Assembly: GCA_900073065.1 (NCBI GenBank)
Contig: FJOG01000005.1
Coordinates: 558,001 to 622,000 of the forward strand
Direction of reading: 5' to 3'
Length of the DNA: 64,000 bases
Source of the DNA: Phialocephala subalpina
Lineage: Eukaryota > Ascomycota > Leotiomycetes > Helotiales > Mollisiaceae
Shown: positions 22,119 to 33,200 of the stretch, in pieces
Numbering within the stretch: the first letter of the stretch is position 1
How the letters are laid out: every line of letters starts with the position of its first letter
Notes under the pieces: generated by a model
Database searches by the model: none
What the model was told of the DNA's origin: nothing
What the model saw: the letters and a program-made list of their open reading frames with translations, nothing else
Program-made: the position numbers and the translations under genes

Positions 22119-23019
22119 TGCTTGTAAATTGAGTATATATTGTCACATCAGAGACTGGCCTGATTGCGCCAAGAACATGGAATACGGTTTGATTGTACAA
22201 AGCAGTTTCAGTACTTTACACTCAGGCTACTGTCCCTTCATCTCTGGAACATTCAAGTCCTTCGGAATTGTCAGATGAATCACCGTTGCTATTTAGAACA
22301 AAGAAGACCTGAGTTCAAGAATCACAAAGACAATTCTTGAGTGTGAATTCACCTTCATCACTCATGCGAATTTGTACTATATTGCTTCAATCTTAGCTCA
22401 AGTATTTACACACTTTTGCATCTCACAAAACGTGCCAAGGTCACATCGTCACTTTGAGCTGCGGCCACTATCCTCACAGAATCCAAGTCAATACCGGCAT
22501 ACTCGCTAAAGCTGGCAGGTCGTTACACTGAAGGAGAACCTTTCCCTGTACTCTGTAGGGATTGCAAGCAGATGATTCGAGGTACAGGGGAGAGGGTTAG
22601 GTGTCACGAGTTAAGACCAGTAGTAGGAAGGAGACTCTATTCGACGAGAATATCTAAGCAAAGAAGGAAGGGGTCTAAAGTTAAGCCTTAAGGATATATA
22701 TACCCCTCAAAGTACGCTGAGTGCTAAGCTAGGCCGTATCTGGGCTAGTGCAGCGCGCCAAGGCATGTGAGCACGTGAGTGGACAGGGTTCTCCTGACAT
22801 TAGGAAGAAGTTTGTTGAAGAAGACGCATAGCCCCGATGTGCTTGGCAAGCTGTTTCAGTAACCGATCTCAAAGTTCAGATGCGTTTATCTTCGCTAGCA
22901 GTATGCAAATATTAGTCACATTAGGTCAAGATGTCTCAATTTGTAGCAAAGTCAAGGGAATATTCTGAAAAAGTATGTTAATTCAATTGTCTCGTTCCAG
23001 CCGAGTGGATTGTTCATGT
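22119..23019. other. Intergenic region without a supported gene
   Basis: AT-rich, with only short frames on both strands. Some fall back over the end of the upstream gene. Confidence 0.45.
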
Positions 23020-23259
23020 CTATCGCCAATCTACTACCGTCCATTGAGTCAAATACTCGCAGCACGACTCGATCTCCTCAAACGTCAATTTCCTCGGAGC
23101 CCAGACCTTCAAAGCAGTATAGCCAGGAAAGAAGCTAGTGCCATGTTTTACCCTGAAACCTTGCCCAAACTCATCCAGAAGCAATTGAGCTAGCTTGCGT
23201 TCGTTGAGATCAGGGAGATCAATGGTCTGCGGCAGACGGATTGAGAATCTGGAAGTCAT
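23020..23259 (-). CDS. Small hypothetical protein (79 aa)
   Basis: One short frame beginning MTSRFSIRLPQTIDLPDLNE and ending TQWTVVDWR. Composition is balanced, with amphipathic stretches (ERKLAQLLLDEFGQGF and FEEIESCCEYL), which is more protein-like than the surrounding frames. No signal peptide, membrane segment or known domain is seen. It may be a species-restricted gene or a fragment. No neighbour suggests a job for it. Confidence 0.4.
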   Translation of the reverse strand: MTSRFSIRLPQTIDLPDLNERKLAQLLLDEFGQGFRVKHGTSFFPGYTALKVWAPRKLTFEEIESCCEYLTQWTVVDWR

Positions 23260-23834
23260 GGTGACGAGAGTTCGTTCAAAGAGAGCGCGTAAACATCATA
23301 TAAAAAATGGCAATGAAGATAGCGAGAGAATGGTTAGAAGCTGGAGTTTGACTCAACCTGACTCCCATATATACCTGCACGAGAGGAAGAGAACAATGGA
23401 AAGAAAGCTACAGAGTGTGAAGGGGCGTCAAAGGGATGAAACAAGGGCTCTGTCTCGGTGCTTTAACAATGGTATTGTCTGAACAATGTTCGGTCACTTT
23501 TTTGCTTGTGGCCTTTGTCAGACGCTCAGAAGATATCATGGACTTTGTTACTTCGTAGCTATGCGTTTCAGGCATCAGCAAGAGAATCTAACACTTCCTG
23601 CCCATCCATCTCCATTAAATCTGTTCACTACAGATACTGTTCTCTCATGGGACAACGGGAAATGCTACTCTATAAGTTTGGAGTGGAATCTACTCAACAT
23701 GCTTCTGCTCTCACTATCCACATCTTCTAGTACATCTAACAGCCTCCGAAGCACTCTCAAGAACTCTTCTACACTCAGAAAATTCTAAGAACCAGCTTTC
23801 GAGTAACTCCAGTATTACTAGACTAACTGCTATA
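23260..23834. other. Intergenic stretch, leader of the next orphan gene
   Basis: Short overlapping frames only. The last 150 bases are CT-rich and lead into the ATG at 23835. Confidence 0.4.
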
Positions 23835-24908
23835 ATGTCTTATCATCACGCCCAGCTCGAGAACGCTGCTAGTAAGCAATCTCAACCCACCACCATCACC
23901 TCCCCAGTGATGACTACCAAATCCCTCCACGGATATCTGGCAGCATCACGATGGGCTCCCGAAGTCAGCCCTCCAACGGTGGCTTCTCTCCTAGCCTGTC
24001 AAGGCGGCATCGCCTCGTCCAGATTCGCTGCCGAGGATGCTCCTGTCACTGACAAAAAGGCAGCCACCCAGCCAAAGTCAACCAAAGGCAAGGGCAAGAA
24101 GCGGAACGCTCCAAAGCCGACCACTCCGGCTCCAAAGCTAACTCCAGCTCCAGCTAGCAATGTCAAGGCAACGAAATCTGCAGCCAGAAAGCAGAAGCCA
24201 GCAAAGGCTGCTTCAGCTCCAAAGCCCGCACCATCGGCTGCAACCTTTGACGCTACCCTCTCATTGATCGCTGATCAAATTGAGGTCGCCAAAGCTGCTC
24301 AGCCACATACCCCAATGCCACCTTACTCATGGCCCCAAGAAGAAGAGCAAGTATTTAGCACCACTGCTGAAGACATCAACTTATTCGAGGCCGACCTGAA
24401 TCCAGAACCACCCGTCTACATCCCAGCAGCTTTTACAGAGCAAGAGTTCGCCATCCGAGTCCTACTCGATGACCCCAACTTTAACATCTCCGACTGGATC
24501 GAAGACATCGAAATGCCCTCTCTAGATCCAACGGCAGCAGAGTTCGAGCCAGTTCAGACTGCTCCTACTCCGCAAATGCCATCCCCATCAGCCGCCTGGT
24601 CCCACAACCTCATGTGCGACACTGCCGACCACCTCGAAGCAAACAAAGGTGCTGAACTACCCATCCCATCGCCAGCAGTAGCCTGGGCTTAAGCACCGGT
24701 CTTCACTCCATCTGACCGTCTCAAACCAGAGAAGCTCTCTTGGGCTGACGAGGTCAATCAACATGAACATACCCCGGCCCTTAACATCGTCTCACCAGGG
24801 AGGGCGGCAGCGTCAGCGTCAGCATTTGCCACTGCTCGAGAGTGTGAGAGAAAGTTACGTCGACGAGCAATCCTTACCAACGTCCTTCCCGCCATCTCAA
24901 GAAACTGA
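23835..24908 (+). pseudogene. Ala/Pro/Lys-rich orphan gene interrupted by an in-frame TAA
   Basis: The ATG at 23835 opens 285 codons that stop at a TAA at 24690-24692. The same frame then stays open for 71 further codons to a TGA at 24906-24908, and the extension (APVFTPSDRLKPEKLSWADE to NVLPAISRN) has the same style as the main part. The protein has a basic Ala/Pro/Lys-rich middle (KGKGKKRNAPKPTTPAPK), then an acidic, Pro-rich second half. A repeated motif PSPSAAW / PSPAVAW lies just before the stop. No known domain is visible. Three readings fit: a nonsense allele, a 285-aa protein that ends normally, or an intron removing the stop. I scored one possible 52-nt intron (GTAGCC to AACCAG) that would shift to another open frame. 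No function can be given. Confidence 0.5.
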
Positions 24909-26030
24909 TCAGGCTAGCCTGTCAGTACAGTAATGAGTCCGGCTGGGCCAGACTCCTTAGTAAACGCAACATGACAGGAAGCTAAAAATGAGATGTGGGG
25001 AACGGAAAGAGTCATTCCTGCTCAACGATTCTGCTTCCTCCACCCGAAGGCGAATTTTGAACTCCTGTCGGGTCGATGGCACTTACCTCACTTGCAGCTA
25101 GGTTGGTCACGCAGCGAACCCTCCTCTTCCATCATGACACCACTAAGCTTTACTTCACAAAACACGGCAGTAAGGTGCAATGCTACCGTGTAATGTGAAT
25201 GCAGATGAAGAGGGGAGAACCCGAGAAACAAAAAAATTAAATTCACGAAAGGCATTCACGTGAGCAATCGTTTGAGTCAAGGGTGGGATTCAGGTGAGAT
25301 GCGTCTCGAGGTGTGATTCGGATTCAAATTTAAACGCGAGAGGGAGAGAATGAAAGAAAGAAAAGGTCGCGAGGAAAGAGAATGCGAGGGGCTTATACTC
25401 ACGCTAGAGGCAGTTGTTCTTTCCCCTTCTGTTGGACGCGACGCCCGCCTGACACCAACTCCGAATTTGCATCAACTTTTGGGACTCATCGCTCTTTCCC
25501 AACTCTGCTGCACGACAATGCGATTTCAGCGACATTCCATCTCATAGAGTTGATCTGATTTCAGGGTCACTCACTCGATGTCCTGTGAATCTCGCTTAAT
25601 TTCTTTGCCCCTTTTCTTCCTTCTATCGACATGAGCTCGGGTAGGAGACGTGACTTCGACCATCAGGATTTACAACTTGTAGACAGTGCTGTTCTCCAAA
25701 CAAGTCTTGCGCCCTATATTTTGCCTTCCTCCTAATGCATCTTCTTAACCCTCCATTGCTTGACTTTCAAGTTTCGATGAAATGCCCCACCAGAATGCGT
25801 ACTCTCGGCGGGCTTTGTATGTCCCTCGTTGAATCGGTCATCTAATCAATGCCTTGCGCGGAGTAACAAAACTTGGTCGCCCAAGTTCACAGTCCATTTG
25901 GGCACCTGTATTGAGAAATCCAAAACCATTCTTAATTTAGGTATATTCTCATTCTTTGCTGCGAACTCCTCCAAACTCTCTGCGAATCTCTTCAGCCTTT
26001 TGTCTACCCAAATATTGAATCAGCAAATGT
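24909..26030. other. Intergenic region without a supported gene
   Basis: Short frames only (for example 24993-25193 plus, 25350-25547 plus, 25829-26125 plus). None has family signals. AT-rich and purine-rich stretches alternate. Confidence 0.45.
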
Positions 26031-26360
26031 CTACTTTCTGGTCCATCTTCTCTCTTGCAACACACAACCAAAGAACAGGTTCGCCGTCAAATTCACCTCC
26101 AAACCCAAATCCGACTCAACATTGATTCTCAAACTTGACTTGTCCTCTTCCTCTTTCTTACCTTCCTTCTTCCCTTTGCACACATTGTCGAGTTGGTGGG
26201 TCAAAGCTCCTGCTCTCTTCTTGCCTGTTGCTAAATTGAGGTTCGGGAGGTTGCTTGGTTTGTTCCCGGCAAGGGGAGTTGGTGCATTTTGAGGACGCTG
26301 CGTGCATGTCAATCAAGTGAATAAAGCTGTGAGATGTGAGGAGGGTACAAACTCAGACAT
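26031..26360 (-). CDS. Possible small basic/acidic orphan protein, model incomplete
   Basis: The minus strand reads RPQNAPTPLAGNKPSNLPNL, then TGKKRAGALTHQLDNVCKGK, a Lys/Glu run, and LRINVESDLGLEVNLTANLF. The amphipathic last block looks like real coding sequence. The first exon may be ATGTCTGAGTTT (MSEF, 26360-26349), joined to Arg at 26297 through an intron with a weak GTACCC donor and GCACGCAG acceptor. The 3' end may be spliced before the stop at 26031, since the last residues (CVLQERRWTRK) look unlike the rest. Exon limits are guesses and no function is known. Confidence 0.3.
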
Positions 26361-26856
26361 GTTTTTTGTTCGATTCTCGCTATCTTTGGGCTGTGTTCCT
26401 AACCTGTACCTCTGCCTCTGCCGGATCTGGATCATCTGGCTCATCTGGAGCTGCAAGAAAGTGAGTGCATCCTACCAATAACTCCCAAAAAGCACACGAG
26501 TGAAACAGAGCAGCATCATAGACGAGTGATACAGTTCTGGAGAATTGATCAGGGTTCTAGAGAGGTTGGACAAAGGCATTTCTCAGCTAAATGGGGGAAA
26601 AAGGAACATCATATACCTAGGACACTACCACCATCGACTCTCATAAATGGCATAAAGACTCCTAGTGAAGGAGCAGAATGGAAAGCGGAGACGAAAGTTT
26701 CTACATCTCAGACAAAGTATTCCGAATGTCAAACCAGATAAAAGCGGAAGGAGATACTACTGTAGGCTATTCTCCATGATTTTAGGGTTGCTGAACATGG
26801 AGTTGAGGAGATTTGCGAGACAATATGAATGAACACTTTCGCTTGCCATAGGCTTT

Positions 26857-27364
26857 ATGAATGGAAACGAGAATGAACTTACTGTAAGATCCCGTCCTCG
26901 GCTGGTAACTGCAGAGCAACTTCTCTATGGTGGTTGGTGGCTGGGCACGCACGGATTGATAGATGCCGTTGGTGGGCTTAGCAACCGGCTTCGGGAGGAC
27001 TTTGGTGGATTCAGAGGTGGGCTTTTTGGCTCAGGAGAAGGCTTGAATGTGGCTGATCTGGGCCGCGTCGGTTCGTAAAATCTCGTCTCACTTCCATCCA
27101 ATCTCCCTCCTCAACCCCCATCTTGATCTTCCCATTTCATCACCAAAACTCCTGCTGAAAATTTGGAGAACAGGTAGCGATGAGAAGGCAGTTCTCGGAC
27201 CGAACCCCGCGAAGAAGGAGCAGAGGTTGAAAGAAGGACAAGAAGCGCAGAAGAAACAGCAAGGACAGGCGAGGCAGCTGGAGGAGGCTCAAGATACGTT
27301 GGCCAAGCAGCAGAAACAGATCGAGGATGCTGTCAAACAAGCTCAGAAGGGCGTTCATGAATAA
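26857..27364 (+). CDS. Possible coiled-coil orphan fragment
   Basis: The last in-frame part, from about 27181 to the stop at 27364, reads as a Lys/Gln/Glu-rich helix (PAKKEQRLKEGQEAQKKQQG, then QLEEAQDTLAKQQKQIEDAV), a strong coiled-coil pattern. A GAGAACAG acceptor lies just before it at about 27174. The upstream exon could be within the Gly-rich frame at 26857-27078, but I could not fix a donor. A repetitive helix with no domain gives no function. Confidence 0.3.
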
Positions 27365-27571
27365 ATGCGGCTGAAAAGATTGATGGGGTTGCGAATTGAA
27401 GGAAGGACATTGAATGGAAGCGGAGATTGGGCTCGCTTCGACCCAAGATCCACTTTTTCTGAGCTAGCACGCCTCACATGCCTTCCTTCCCTTCTCTGAT
27501 ATCAACCTCTTTAACGTTTATTATTTGAACATTGCTCGTACATCATCAAATCAAAAGTTATCGTTACCACA

Positions 27572-28414
27572 ATGCCAACTCTCCTCACTATACCCCGAGA
27601 GATCCGCGATGAGATCTACACCTGGTCGTTATCACTTCCCCTCCCATCACCACAGCCTCGTGACCGCAAACGCATCTCCCACGACCCTTCAGACCCAGAC
27701 ACTCATGTAGGAGAGGCCTGCGTCCGATACCCTGTCCATATACCTCTTCCGCCGTCTCACGGGATTATCTCCACTTCCCGGCAACTGCGGCAAGAGTTCC
27801 TAGGTGCCATCAAAAGGCTCAGCTGCGTACGTTACAAAGTCGATATCATTGATCGAAAAACCAAGGGCATCTTAGCTCCAACTTGGAAATCTGTGCCGTG
27901 CTTGCCCTGCTTCGTTGATAAAATCGATGTTCTAGAAGTCCAGTGGCGGCTCCGAAGTTCAAGAACATCGAGTATCGCGAGCTGTGTGGAAGACGATGAG
28001 CGGGAGAAAGGTCCTTGGAGCACTTTTGAAGCATCTTTGGTTATGCTACAGAGATTCGTGGAGAGAGGCGTATATTTGTTGTCGAAAAAGAAAAGAGAAA
28101 AGGTTCACATTGGATGTTTGGAAATTCGATTGGACACAGCGTCCGAGATGACGAGTGAGAATGAGCTGGCTTCGTTTGTACAGGAGATAGGTGATTTTCT
28201 GGACGTATGGATGATTGGGGATATTTCGTGGGGATATGATGAAGAAGACAGAGAAAGAGAGGAAGAGGATGAGCAGTTCAGGATGTTGGCTGGGAAGATT
28301 GACCGGGTCACGCTGCTTGCTAATGGGGGATTGAAGCGGGAGTGGATTATCAGTGAGATGGTAGCAAAAAGAGACGAGGCCGATCGTTTGCGGAGGCAAG
28401 AATTGGAAGAATAG
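27572..28414 (+). CDS. Fungal PREIRDEIY-type (2EXR/F-box-like) protein
   Basis: A single frame of 280 aa starting MPTLLTIPREIRDEIYTWSL. The L-x-x-[IL]-P-x-E-[IL]-R-x-x-I-Y start is the hallmark of a large, poorly understood fungal family annotated as 2EXR or F-box-like. It is followed by ISTSRQLRQEFLGA, the second typical helix (tests whether former rows were S-R-Q-[LI]-R-x-E). The rest is mixed helix and strand, with an acidic loop (EEDREREEEDEQF) near residue 240 and a Lys/Arg-rich end. Such genes are numerous and variable in filamentous fungi and often sit in accessory regions, as here. Function is unknown; ubiquitin-ligase adaptor activity is possible but not shown. Confidence 0.75.
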   Translation: MPTLLTIPREIRDEIYTWSLSLPLPSPQPRDRKRISHDPSDPDTHVGEACVRYPVHIPLPPSHGIISTSRQLRQEFLGAIKRLSCVRYKVDIIDRKTKGILAPTWKSVPCLPCFVDKIDVLEVQWRLRSSRTSSIASCVEDDEREKGPWSTFEASLVMLQRFVERGVYLLSKKKREKVHIGCLEIRLDTASEMTSENELASFVQEIGDFLDVWMIGDISWGYDEEDREREEEDEQFRMLAGKIDRVTLLANGGLKREWIISEMVAKRDEADRLRRQELEE

Positions 28415-28553
28415 TATCCAAGATGGTGGTGAAGAGAGATGAAGCAAAGTATTAGTGGGTGCAGAATCGGAAGAGTAGGCTGCAGCCATTTCGATAAACA
28501 TCCACAAAAGATGAAGTTCAGCTACTGTTACTAGAGTCTAGTCTCAACCGTCC

Positions 28554-29955
28554 TCAGTCATCAAGCACACCTGACTCAAGAATGGAGAAATCGTCATTTT
28601 CGGAATCTAGCATGGCCATCTGTATCAAAACGGCCATGTTAGCAAATGCGCTTCCAATGGGTTTGGAGTAGAATATGAGAAGCGTTCTAGGAATGAGAGA
28701 TGAAGGACTTAGGAAAATATGGAAAGCATAGAAATGAGACTGTTTCTCTGGGAAACCAAGTACATACCGAGTCAAGTGGAATCGTGAGCATGGGACCTGT
28801 ATGGCCTATATCTACATTTGTCAAGATAGGATACTCGGTTCCCCAGCACTGGTCTAGGACGGTCTGGTTGAAGTCCTCTAGAAGCTTCCCACTGTAGGCA
28901 AATGGCCTGCCAATGACTAATCCGGCAAGCTCATCGAAAAGAGTCATATTCGCAAGGTCAGCTATGAAAGAACGGGTACGGTCCAACGGAAGTGGTGCAT
29001 CCATTTTTTCTCCCCTGTTCATCAAGATCTCGGAGTCAGCTCACTTCTTTTGTATATTTCGAGAGCAAAAATGCATGTGTTGAGAGTGCGTCTGGAGCAC
29101 AGTTGAAGTGCATCGGAGCAATACATTCCTAAGATAACACGAAAGAGGGAATAATTCTCCGAGAAATTGATGCTTATATTGGATTCTTAAGCATGAGAAT
29201 CTTCCCACGATGGCTAAGCCAATATCTTGTCTCTCTCAAACGCAATATCACCGACAAGCATCCACCAAATATACGGCCTGTTGCTTTGCCACCGCGTAGC
29301 CAGTGCCCTATTGATTCGAGATTAGTTTGCCGCACGAGGGAAGATGCTCGGATTTGTTGATACGTACATCCTGGATTGGGTACCATACCCTTCGCTGCTC
29401 AGACTTATCATCCCTGAAGAAGTCAAGCAAATCTTGAGTCCATTTCAGAGATCGGGGAACAGGCCCAATTGGTTGTGCCTTGGCACCTTGAAAGACATGA
29501 AAGAAGTGCTTCGCTGTAAATTCCAAAGGCTCTGGATACTCTCCAAACTCTGTGAGAGCTGTTGAACCATAGAATGTCTGTAGAACTGACTGAAGGCAGA
29601 TTGCGTAGTGTGAGACGGTGATATCGCTATAGCCACAAAATACCTGAGGATTTGCCCTGATCAAATCATAGTCGAGAAAGCGTAAAAGCTCATTCGCAGT
29701 CGTCCCTCCAGCGGTGCGCAGCACCATCTTGACTTTTATATCTCTGAAAGCTGCATGGATCTCTTCGCATCGCCTGAGCACGTTGTCTCTGAAATTTGCG
29801 GCTGGAGAATCATCGAAAATAACATTGACCTTGTATCTCAGCCTCTCGAAGAATGACTTGGCCCGGTCATGCGCTATAGGGAAGGCGTTATTCAGCCGTT
29901 CCGAAGGAGAGACAAAGGTTATCGTATCGCCCAGTTTCAATGCGGGAGCTTTCAT
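28554..29955 (-). pseudogene. Peptidase S66 (LD-carboxypeptidase/MccF-like), probably damaged
   Basis: Four exons: 29955-29364, 29307-29178, 29014-28768 and 28619-28554, which would give 344 aa. The fold is clear: KLGDTITFVSPSERL at the start, TAGGTTANELL, the nucleophile Ser110 in CGYSDIT, FGGCLSVILRLRETRYW, GLVIGRPF, and His312 in NVDIGHTGP. Two faults stand out. The third intron would begin ATAAGC instead of GTAAGC (29177), although phase and sequence fit exactly there; unspliced reading stops at once at a TAA. And the Glu expected in the KILLLEN motif, probably the catalytic Glu, is Lys238 (KILMLKNP). By family, intact S66 enzymes cleave tetrapeptides between L and D residues, or detoxify microcin-type peptides. 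This copy may be inactive, or spliced through a rare AT-AG intron. Confidence 0.7.
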
Positions 29956-30201
29956 TTTCGGGCCAGGGAGGAATTTCGTGTCGCGAGAGGAGTGTTTCCA
30001 AACAGTACTGCAAAGCAAAGCCTCGAGAATTATTCCTCTTTGGGAGCGACAAATTGTAACCACTCGCAGCCGTTGAATCTCAGAGTCTGCGGTGTTGCGA
30101 CTTTTCGAAAGTGGAGGTGAAGTCCCGAAAAGGAAGGCAAGATAAAGCAAGATGGCGGCACAGAGCCAAGCTGCAACCGATCATAAACAGGCGAGTCTGC
30201 T

Positions 30202-33200
30202 TCAAATGACCAACCATTGCCGGGTTATTTCCTCTGCTAGCTCTCTGTTCCCAGACAGGATATAAATGGTTTGCAGGTTGTAGGCGGTGTCAAGTACCAA
30301 ATTTTCGTCGGCTGGCTGGTTTGACGGCTGCGAGTTTTCGTTCAGTACTTCCTGGTAGAAAGGGATCGCAAGGTGAACGAGACCAAGCATATGATATGCT
30401 CTTCCCATGTTATAATGAGCTTCCTGTCTCTCTTCCAACCGAGAATGCTGACTTCTTGATGTGTAGTAGGCCATCATGAAGGCCACGCCTTGTATCACGC
30501 TGTACTGCCGGTTTTCTGTTTGCCGTTTGAGTGCATGTTGGATATATGCAAGGCCTATGTTGAGATTGATCATCGGATTGTGTGGATCCAAGGCATATGC
30601 TCGAAGGAAATAATCTGTAACCCATGAGTCGACGTGACTTGCGCAAGACGAAAGCTAGAACTTACTCAATGCATAATGATGGCTTCCACCTGCGAACAAT
30701 ATATGGCCGTATAGCATCAATAGAGCTATATCCATGTCATCGTTAACTATTGGTTTCCCCTTCTCATCCTGAGCTGAATAAGAACCCTTGTCCGCGAAAT
30801 GTTTCTTGCGTTGGTCCTCGTCTACAAGAGCAAAGTCCATGGCCTTGATTTGGCGAAGGACAAATTTTTGCGTTGGCCCTGAACTGTACCAAGAGACAGG
30901 GGAGTGACATGCTCGCGCTACAGCTGCAAACATTCGATAGGCGTCTGTAGCGAATTGATATTCCTTCATAAAGAATCGAGCAACAGACAAACAAGTTTCT
31001 TCATCACTTGCTATCAAAGCACACACTAACATCGAATATCAGTTTCAGCACTGCAACAGGTTCGAAAACATACTACACCAGCATAATTGAATCAAGAACA
31101 TATCTTCTCGAGAATGGCAGAAGACACTGGCATCTTTCGCAGCTTCACAGATCTCGTAGGATGTCTTCGCATTTCCATTCCGAGCGAGACACAAAGCGTA
31201 CTCCAAAAATATGTCCAACCATGCCTGGAAGGTAATGCCTTTATAGTCTTTCGGGATATCTTTGCTCGAAGGTCCATCTCCAGGATCTACTACCTGTTAG
31301 TATTTTGGTTACTTCGATGAAAGAGGATGGAAAACCTTTAGATAGACGCTCAGCCATCGCTGTCAATTCGGATTCCAACGAAGTCTCTGCCTCTAATCTA
31401 GCACTGCCCGAGTATCCTACAAAACGAGAGATCTTTTCCCAGGGGTAGAAGGCCTTAAAACTTCTAAAGTCATCGGTCAAATCGTTTGCAGCAGTCATCC
31501 ACATTGAGGCTGCTTCTACGTCGCCAGCCCGCATGGCATCTCGCTTCGACTTGAGAACTTGATATTGAGTTTGAAGCCGCTGCGCTTTGTCGATACGACC
31601 TTGCTTGTCAAGTACAGTGGTGGAAGGCTGGCTCGTACGAGGCTCGATTGGGCTTGGCTCGATCGACTGGGGTTGAATTGGGCGTGGTTGAATCGCGCGA
31701 GGTTTGGATGGTCTTGAACCATGGGTGCCGTTTACCTCGTCGTTATGTGCCTGTTCCAGTCTCTGGCGTTCGGCTTCACGCCTCATGTCTATAGTCAATT
31801 GTAAAAGCTCGTCGTTGTAGAACGCCGCTTTCTGCTTCTCCCCAAGCCTCTCATACATTTTTGCCAGCTCCAAACGAGCATCTATGTCATTTTGATCAAT
31901 GTCTACTGCTGCTTTGAAGCTTTCAGCAGCATCAGGGTCTTTGGACATCTCGAGGAAACACCGCCCAGTCTGTATAAGTAGAGAGGCGTCTATTGTCTCT
32001 GGTACTTGTTTCAAAGCTTGGTAAAACTTCATGGCAGCTTCATAATGCCCTTCTTCGTACAACAAATCTGCTGTTTTGCGGAATAGTTCAGGATAGTCAA
32101 AGACATTCTTTCGATCGTCTTCGTCTGGGCCAAGGAGTATATTGAAGTGGGCCTTGATATCATGTCAATTTAGTCATGTCAGATGGAGATGAACAGAGTC
32201 ACTCACCATTGCTTCGTCATGCTGGCCAAGCTTCAACCGAAACATTCCCAAGTGGACACGAAATTCAAGAGGGAGGATTTCGCCGTACTGCGATTGAGGG
32301 AACCGCTCTTTAATGTAGGCAGGTACTTGAATCCTTCTCATGTCATTGATGTCCCACTCGCGATCATCAGCCGTGATCTCGTCCCAGAAAACCTCATCCT
32401 CCCGTCCAATCAACCACCGAGCAATGGACTTTACTTCAGATATCGCAGTAACGTACGGACCAGCAATTGCATATAAGGCGATGTAGTCGCTAAAATCGTC
32501 CCAATCAAAATCTCTCTCGGATTCTGGCGATCTGAAGACCCGTAAGCTAGTTTTGTACTCCTTTATTGCGGTATTGGCTTCTCCCTCATCAATGCAGATT
32601 TCAGCCAGTTTCTGCAGAGCATGTTTATGCTCTCTATCCAGCTTGAGAACCATCTTGTAGTTCTTGATAGCCTGCTGGGGTCTTCCGATCAAAATCTTAA
32701 TTTCAGCCTTTTTCAAGCGAGCCTTCAAATTTGTAGGATTTGCACGAACCGCAGCCTCGAGTGAACGGTTGGCAAGTTCAAGGAACCACTTTGGGTCCGA
32801 GTCCATGTGGCTAAGGCAGAAGTCGACACATGCAATCCATGGATCGACATGCTTTGCCGTAAAGTGTGCCGCAGAAAATAAGCAGGCAGCTGCTCTCTGC
32901 CAGTCACGTAGGTCCTGCCAAATTGTGGAAAGCGTATGATAAGCTGCTGGTATTTCCGCATTGATTCGAATAACCTCAGATAACTCGAATATGGCCTCGT
33001 CATATCTTCCGAGTAGATAAAGTCGGTTTCCCACATTTACACGCATTAACAGGTCTGGTGGAATCGGTGCTGCTTGACGAGGACCATAATGACGACCGAG
33101 TCTTCCATGTGGACGTTTTTCTTCTCCTATGCGCTGTCGCGGTCGCTTTCTGGGACGCTTGATAAGGGCAGAGATATCAAGCTCGGATCCTTCAGCATCG

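Noticed and set aside
24677..24728. A possible 52-nt intron (GTAGCC to AACCAG) that would remove the in-frame TAA
   Set aside because: The donor is weak and splicing would shift to another frame. It stays open, so I keep it as an alternative, but the unspliced frame has the better protein character.
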